Notes under the pieces: model-generated
Database searches by the model: none
What the model saw: only the letters and a program-made list of their open reading frames with translations
What the model was told of the DNA's origin: nothing
Translations under genes and position numbers: made by a program
Source of the DNA: Candidatus Falkowbacteria bacterium RIFCSPLOWO2_02_FULL_45_15
Lineage (GTDB): Bacteria > Patescibacteriota > Patescibacteriia > Patescibacteriales > XYC2-FULL-47-12
Assembly: GCA_001777995.1 (NCBI GenBank)
Contig: MFFV01000040.1
Coordinates: 18,692-26,942, forward strand
Reading direction: 5' to 3'
DNA length: 8,251 nucleotides
Shown: positions 5,242 to 8,251 of the stretch, piece after piece
How the letters are laid out: the number at the start of each line of letters is the position of its first letter
How positions within the stretch are numbered: position 1 is the stretch's first letter

Positions 5242-6438
5242 TTAATCTCCGAACATTCTGGCCAAGTTAGTATTTTCGTAAAATGGCCAAGGGACGGAGA
5301 CTTCTTTTGACGAAAGGTCTTCAACAGAGAACTGTCCCCAAAATTCTTTCACCGCATCTTTCAACGCGGTTATGAGTTGGTGGATGTCGTTCTCTTCTGG
5401 TTTCTTTCTTCCCAACGCTTGGCAAGCTAAGCGTAGGTGGTTTTTTACTCTGTCCCACTGCTTTTCGGTCGCGAATTGCCTAATTAGTGGCAACGACCTT
5501 TCCTCGAATACTCTTATAACCCTCAACATGTTATCGTTGAGGATCCAATCGTTGTGCTTACGGATTTTTTTCCGGCTCTTTTCTTCCTGCTGGCGCCGGA
5601 ATGTCTCGACTTCATCGTCTGTCGGCAATTGAAGCGCTCCGCGCTTCAAAAAAAGGACGGTTTTATCTTTCCACCCATACGACGGGTGGTTCCAGTGCTC
5701 GCGGCCGAGCACCCACTGTAAGCCGGCTGGCAAATTGTTGCCGCCGACGATGGTGGAACCGGCTAATTGAAAATTGCCGGGTTCCGGAAGTGGGTGGGAG
5801 GAATCAATGAGTTCCATCCCATACCCTGCATTTATCATGCAGGTTATGGATTCCTCCGGGAACTTATCGACCAAAACGACTTGGTCGATCTTGACTCCCT
5901 TTGCCGCCGCGAATATCTCAATCGCGGCATTGAGGCGAGCATTTTCCGCCCACGCGGATTCGTTTTTTTGAAAACGCATCCGCAAAAATTTTGTGGACGG
6001 CGGGCATTGGCAGTAAAACATTGGCGGATTTTCGTCCGCATTGCCAGCCCATGAACCAAGAAGAATATTTTTTTGGTTCCAGTTTCGTCCTATCCAAACA
6101 CGGGTTTTGGGCGGCAGAAGGACGATTGTCCAGTTGGGCCCGCAGATTGCGTTCCCGTCCAGCTCCCGTCCACTCCATGTTTTTTTACCGGCACGGGTGA
6201 TAATTAACGTCGGCAAGGTTTTATCCTCACCATCGCTCACCCGAGTCAGATTAATCAGATTAATATGTCGGATGCCATGTTCACGACCCGGAATCGGGTC
6301 GTATGTGAAAGTAACGTCATAGACGCCGCTGTTCACTTCCTGGCTTTCGGAAGCCTGCTCGCCATTGACGGTAAAATGATTAAAAATCTCATTACCGCCA
6401 CCATTTGTTGATGAAAACTTCGCGACGTTAATCCTCAT
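5242..6438 (-). CDS. Uncharacterised 398-residue protein
   Basis: I do not recognise this protein. The start is well supported: the Shine-Dalgarno AAAGGAG (complement of 6447-6453) lies 8 nt before ATG at 6438, and a consensus promoter lies upstream. Residues 1-160 look beta-rich, with glycines and many aromatic residues (VYDVTFTYDPIPG, WTIVLLPP, RVWIGRNW). Residues 165-200 look alpha/beta (NAAIEIFAAAK, then KIDQVVLVDKFPE). Residues 275-365 look helical and strongly charged (RRQQEEKSRKKIRKH). There are 13 tryptophans, which is high, and a CQC pair at 143-145. No signal peptide, membrane segment or familiar catalytic motif is visible, so a soluble cytoplasmic protein is likely. The gene stands alone, closed by its own terminator, in opposite orientation to the iron-sulfur operon. 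No function is proposed. Confidence 0.8.
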   Translation of the reverse strand: MRINVAKFSSTNGGGNEIFNHFTVNGEQASESQEVNSGVYDVTFTYDPIPGREHGIRHINLINLTRVSDGEDKTLPTLIITRAGKKTWSGRELDGNAICGPNWTIVLLPPKTRVWIGRNWNQKNILLGSWAGNADENPPMFYCQCPPSTKFLRMRFQKNESAWAENARLNAAIEIFAAAKGVKIDQVVLVDKFPEESITCMINAGYGMELIDSSHPLPEPGNFQLAGSTIVGGNNLPAGLQWVLGREHWNHPSYGWKDKTVLFLKRGALQLPTDDEVETFRRQQEEKSRKKIRKHNDWILNDNMLRVIRVFEERSLPLIRQFATEKQWDRVKNHLRLACQALGRKKPEENDIHQLITALKDAVKEFWGQFSVEDLSSKEVSVPWPFYENTNLARMFGD

Positions 6439-6659
6439 TGGATTAACTCCTTTCGTTTGCTTGCCCGGAGGGCGAATTTTTTGGGCTTAGCCCATGTTAT
6501 GCCTGTGTGTTTATCGCTCAATCAGAGATTCAGTAGAATCTCGCAAGACCAACTTAGGCAGGCGCGAATCTTTTTGATTCCCTAAGCAGCTTCCTGAAAA
6601 TTATCTCTAACTTCCAAAAAGCTGCTTAGGAATAAATAATTGTAATGATCAAATTTTAT
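6439..6659 (-). promoter_or_regulatory. Long structured 5' leader of the 398-residue protein gene
   Basis: About 220 nt lie between the expected transcription start (near 6659) and the ATG. In transcript order the leader holds a perfect 12-bp stem CCTAAGCAGCTT/AAGCTGCTTAGG (6630-6619 with 6592-6581), then GAATC-AAAAA-GATTC (6580-6566). Next comes GAGATTC-TACT-GAATCTC (6542-6525), then GGGC-TAA-GCCC (6493-6483), GCCC-TCC-GGGC (6473-6463) and finally the ribosome binding site. A second CCTAAG (complement of 6553-6558) could compete with the first stem. No known riboswitch class was recognised. Confidence 0.55.
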
Positions 6660-6665
6660 AAAATA

Positions 6666-6694
6666 AGTATAGCATAATTAAATTATTTTGTCAA
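6666..6694 (-). promoter_or_regulatory. Consensus sigma-70-type promoter of the 398-residue protein gene
   Basis: On the minus strand, TTGACA (6694-6689), a 17-bp spacer and TATACT (6671-6666) form a near-consensus promoter in AT-rich DNA. Expected transcription start is near 6659. The next gene downstream on this strand is the 398-residue protein. Confidence 0.85.
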
Positions 6695-6767
6695 CCATAC
6701 AATAGCTACGCAATTAGGCGGGCAAGGTAATTTTAGTATAATTTCAGCTAAAATTAGTAATAAAATT

Positions 6768-6800
6768 AAAAACAGCCCTACCAAAATAAGGCTGTTTTTT
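6768..6800 (-). terminator. Intrinsic terminator after nrdB (bidirectional)
   Basis: AAAAACAGCC (6768-6777) pairs with GGCTGTTTTT (6790-6799) around a 12-nt loop. Both strands have a run of T after the stem. On the minus strand it begins 25 nt past the nrdB stop and ends the ribonucleotide reductase transcript. It also separates that transcript from the promoter at 6694. Confidence 0.85.
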
Positions 6801-6824
6801 AATAATTAGTGGCTATTCGTTATT

Positions 6825-7880
6825 TTATTCGTGTTTATTTGTGACTGCCCTCGCATCCACCTCATACGCGGTATTCGTCGCTTCAAAAAAATTAACGAGT
6901 TGGTGCACGTCGTTCGCGGTCGCCATCCATTTGGCCGGGTTGGTAGCGTTATAATGCGGGGCAAAGCCAAGCTCTTCCAAGCGCCGGTCCGCCATATACT
7001 GCACGTACTGGTTAATGTAGTCGGCGTTAAGGCCCAAAATGCCGTTTGGCATTAGCTCTTTATTGTAAGCGGTTTCCAGCTCAACCGCGTCCAAAATCAT
7101 TTGGTAAATTTCTTTGGTAAAAGCGTCATCGGCAATGTCGGGGCTTTCGTCCAAAATCGTCAAAATTAAATTAATGCCGAATTTCAAATGCAGACTTTCA
7201 TCGCGCACCACCCAATCTATCATGGAGCCAAAGTTGCGCAAAAGCCCTCGCTGGCGGAAAGACAGCCCAACCATAAAGCCGGAGTAAAACCAGATGCCTT
7301 CCATAATAACATTAGTCGCGGCTAAATTGCGCACGAAGTCGCGTTTGCCGGCGATAGTTTCAATGTCCAGCGCGACCTCCGTCATCCGTTTTAAATATTT
7401 AATGTTGTAATCTTCTTTTTGGCGCATCGTGGCCGTTTCACGGTGCGCTTTAAACGCTTCATCGCGGTTGATGGGAAAGGTTTGCATCACATATTCAAAG
7501 GCGACCGAGTGGTTAGCTTCCTCCCACATTTGTTTGGCTAAATACAAATGCGCTTCGGCGGCGTTGACGTAAGGATAAACGCCGAAAGCGAGGCATTTGT
7601 TAACCAAGAGTTCCGCCGGATTAAAATAACTCATAAAAAAAGTAACGGCGTGGCGTTCTTCGTCCGTCATGCGGTTCCAGTCGGCCAGGTCTTCGCCCAG
7701 TTGGATTTCGTGCGGGAACCAAGTGTTCGCGACCGCTTGGTCGTAAAGCTCTTTGGCCCACGGGTATTTTAAGGGATACGCCTGCAGACCTTCGTGGATG
7801 TTGGTTTTTCCTATTATTCCCTCGCCCCCTACCCCCTCTCCCACGGGGCGAGGGGGACGGTTGTCTGTTTGATAGGTCAT
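6825..7880 (-). CDS. nrdB: Ribonucleotide reductase class I beta subunit, Phe at the radical site (class Ic-like)
   Basis: NrdB carries the dinuclear metal site that starts radical chemistry in NrdA, turning ribonucleotides into deoxyribonucleotides. All six metal ligands are visible: Glu90, Glu121, His124, Glu194, Glu228 and His231. The spacing is that of E. coli NrdB (84, 115, 118, 204, 238, 241) and of Chlamydia NrdB. The residue equivalent to the E. coli radical Tyr122 is Phe128, and the first ligand is Glu rather than Asp. Both are traits of the class Ic Mn/Fe enzymes. Tyr339 in the C-terminal tail may serve radical transfer. Residues about 9-21 (PPRPVGEGVGGEG) are encoded by a palindromic repeat and are foreign to the family. 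ATG 7880 follows an in-frame TAA 12 nt upstream and has no good ribosome binding site nearby; the next Met (71) is inside the fold. Confidence 0.93.
   Translation of the reverse strand: MTYQTDNRPPRPVGEGVGGEGIIGKTNIHEGLQAYPLKYPWAKELYDQAVANTWFPHEIQLGEDLADWNRMTDEERHAVTFFMSYFNPAELLVNKCLAFGVYPYVNAAEAHLYLAKQMWEEANHSVAFEYVMQTFPINRDEAFKAHRETATMRQKEDYNIKYLKRMTEVALDIETIAGKRDFVRNLAATNVIMEGIWFYSGFMVGLSFRQRGLLRNFGSMIDWVVRDESLHLKFGINLILTILDESPDIADDAFTKEIYQMILDAVELETAYNKELMPNGILGLNADYINQYVQYMADRRLEELGFAPHYNATNPAKWMATANDVHQLVNFFEATNTAYEVDARAVTNKHE
7819..7856 (+). repeat. Palindromic repeat, copy 2 (half), inside the nrdB N-terminus
   Basis: The outer arm CCCTCGCCCC (7819-7828) is followed by hairpin 1, CCCCCTCTCCC with GGGGCGAGGGGG (7832-7856, one internal mismatch). 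The outer arm also matches GGGGCGAGGG (7845-7854) perfectly. Hairpin 2 and the closing arm of the full element are absent. It is read in frame by nrdB on the minus strand, without a stop, giving residues 9-21. Confidence 0.75.
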
Positions 7881-7939
7881 AATAATTGTAAGTTAATGAA
7901 AGGTTTAAATTTAATTTACATCGCATCGCAATTTTATCT

Positions 7940-7978
7940 CCCCTTCTGCCTATGGGAGAAGGGGTTGGGGGATGAGGG
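7940..7978 (-). repeat. Palindromic repeat, copy 3 (half), between nrdA and nrdB
   Basis: Read on the minus strand, the outer arm CCCTCATCCCC (7978-7968) starts at the base after the nrdA stop codon. Hairpin 1, CCCCTTCT with AGAAGGGG (7964-7957 with 7947-7940), follows. The design matches copies 1, 2 and 4, but the second hairpin and closing arm are missing. The downstream strand ends in AAGGGGAG, which could resemble a ribosome binding site, though the nrdB ATG is about 60 nt away. Confidence 0.7.
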
Positions 7979-8251
7979 TTATTGGCAACTGTCGCATTTT
8001 AATCTTTCCATCGGGTCAACCGGGCAAGCATCCTCCACCCTCACCCCGCTCGTCTCGCTATATGGCGGGACTCGCTTCCCCTCTCCCTCGGAGAGAGGGG
8101 ACATGGGGGCGAGGGCGTTCATAATCTCTGCCATTTTTTGAGCGACGGAAATGGGGGTAGCTGTTTGCGGCCTGGGCTCGGGCAGGGGGATTTCAATCGC
8201 GGGCGGCTGCGGCGCTGCAGCGGAGATTGGTTTAAATTTGCCAAAGCCAAA
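7979..8251 (-). CDS. nrdA: Probable ribonucleotide reductase alpha subunit, C-terminal 90 residues
   Basis: This minus-strand frame is open from the window edge to a TAA at 7979-7981, so only the C-terminus is seen. The last residues, ERLKCDSCQ, place a CxxC pair at the extreme C-terminus, as in class I NrdA, where two mobile C-terminal cysteines reduce the active site again after each turnover. The rest of the visible part is low-complexity and Pro/Ala-rich (about residues 8-33), fitting the flexible linker before the swinging arm. Residues about 46-71 are encoded by a palindromic repeat. The identity rests on these cysteines and on nrdB following 98 nt downstream on the same strand; the catalytic barrel is outside the window. 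Confidence 0.68.
   Translation of the reverse strand, partial: FGFGKFKPISAAAPQPPAIEIPLPEPRPQTATPISVAQKMAEIMNALAPMSPLSEGEGKRVPPYSETSGVRVEDACPVDPMERLKCDSCQ
8038..8115 (-). repeat. Palindromic repeat, copy 4 (full), inside the nrdA C-terminus
   Basis: Read on the minus strand, the outer arms CCCTCGCCCC (8115-8106) and GGGGTGAGGG (8047-8038) pair fully, with one G-T. Hairpin 1 is CCCCTCTC with GAGAGGGG (8100-8093 with 8085-8078). Hairpin 2 lies between about 8070 and 8051 (GTCTCGC with GCGGGAC on the plus strand, one T-G pair). The 78-bp length equals 26 codons and keeps the nrdA frame open. Confidence 0.78.

Noticed and set aside
6439..6659. tRNA, tmRNA or known riboswitch in the long leader
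   Set aside because: No T-loop or anticodon arm, no tmRNA tag and ends, and no signature of the riboswitch classes I know could be matched.
6728..6756. TAATTTTAG/CTAAAATTA inverted repeat with a TATAAT on the plus strand
   Set aside because: It is AT-only sequence downstream of the nrdB terminator, with no -35 box at the right distance and no plus-strand gene to serve.
7621..7926. Overlapping minus-strand reading frame of 101 codons beginning 11 nt after AAGGGGAG
   Set aside because: It overlaps the well-supported nrdB frame out of phase, and its Arg/Gly/Pro-rich sequence comes from the palindromic repeat. The apparent ribosome binding site is part of repeat copy 3.
4565..8115. CRISPR array formed by the repeated GC-rich segments
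   Set aside because: The copies are dispersed, differ in length and orientation, and have no regular spacers; no cas gene is present.

Overview
This window reads as a compact bacterial chromosome segment. It has short intergenic gaps, overlapping genes, intrinsic terminators, two clear TTGACA/TATAAT-type promoters and the standard genetic code. Small streamlined genes, a minimal IscR-IscS-IscU set, a NagB/PIG-L fusion and a Chlamydia-like (class Ic) ribonucleotide reductase would suit a Candidate Phyla Radiation (Patescibacteria) genome. That placement is inference from style and gene content, not from a marker gene.

Layout. (1) 1-909, + strand: the C-terminal part of a glucosamine-6-phosphate deaminase (NagB-like) fused to a PIG-L/LmbE deacetylase domain, cut by the window start. 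(2) 1038-2804, +: pyrF, a 61-residue zinc-ribbon protein and a pyrE-like gene, ending at an intrinsic terminator. PyrE and PyrF would convert orotate to UMP. (3) 2897-5182, +: an iron-sulfur assembly operon with its own consensus promoter and a long palindromic operator: an Rrf2/IscR-type regulator, cysteine desulfurase IscS and scaffold IscU, closed by a bidirectional terminator. (4) 5191-6694, - strand: an isolated transcription unit for an unrecognised 398-residue protein, with a consensus promoter, a leader of about 220 nt rich in hairpins, a strong ribosome binding site and its own terminator. (5) 6768-8251, -: ribonucleotide reductase, nrdB (complete) downstream of the 3' end of a probable nrdA, closed by a terminator.

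The most unusual feature is a family of GC-rich palindromic repeats present four times. Each has an outer arm of the CCCTCRCCCC type followed by a CCCTCTCC/GGAGAGGG hairpin. Two copies also have a second hairpin and a closing arm. One full copy lies in frame inside the nrdA C-terminus and adds about 26 residues just before the redox cysteines. A half copy lies in frame at the nrdB N-terminus and adds about 13 residues. Another half copy fills the nrdA-nrdB gap, and the last full copy sits between iscS and iscU and supplies the iscU Shine-Dalgarno sequence. Insertion of palindromes into reading frames resembles, by analogy only, the Rickettsia palindromic elements. NrdB has phenylalanine at the tyrosyl-radical position and glutamate as the first metal ligand, the pattern of class Ic (Mn/Fe) enzymes.
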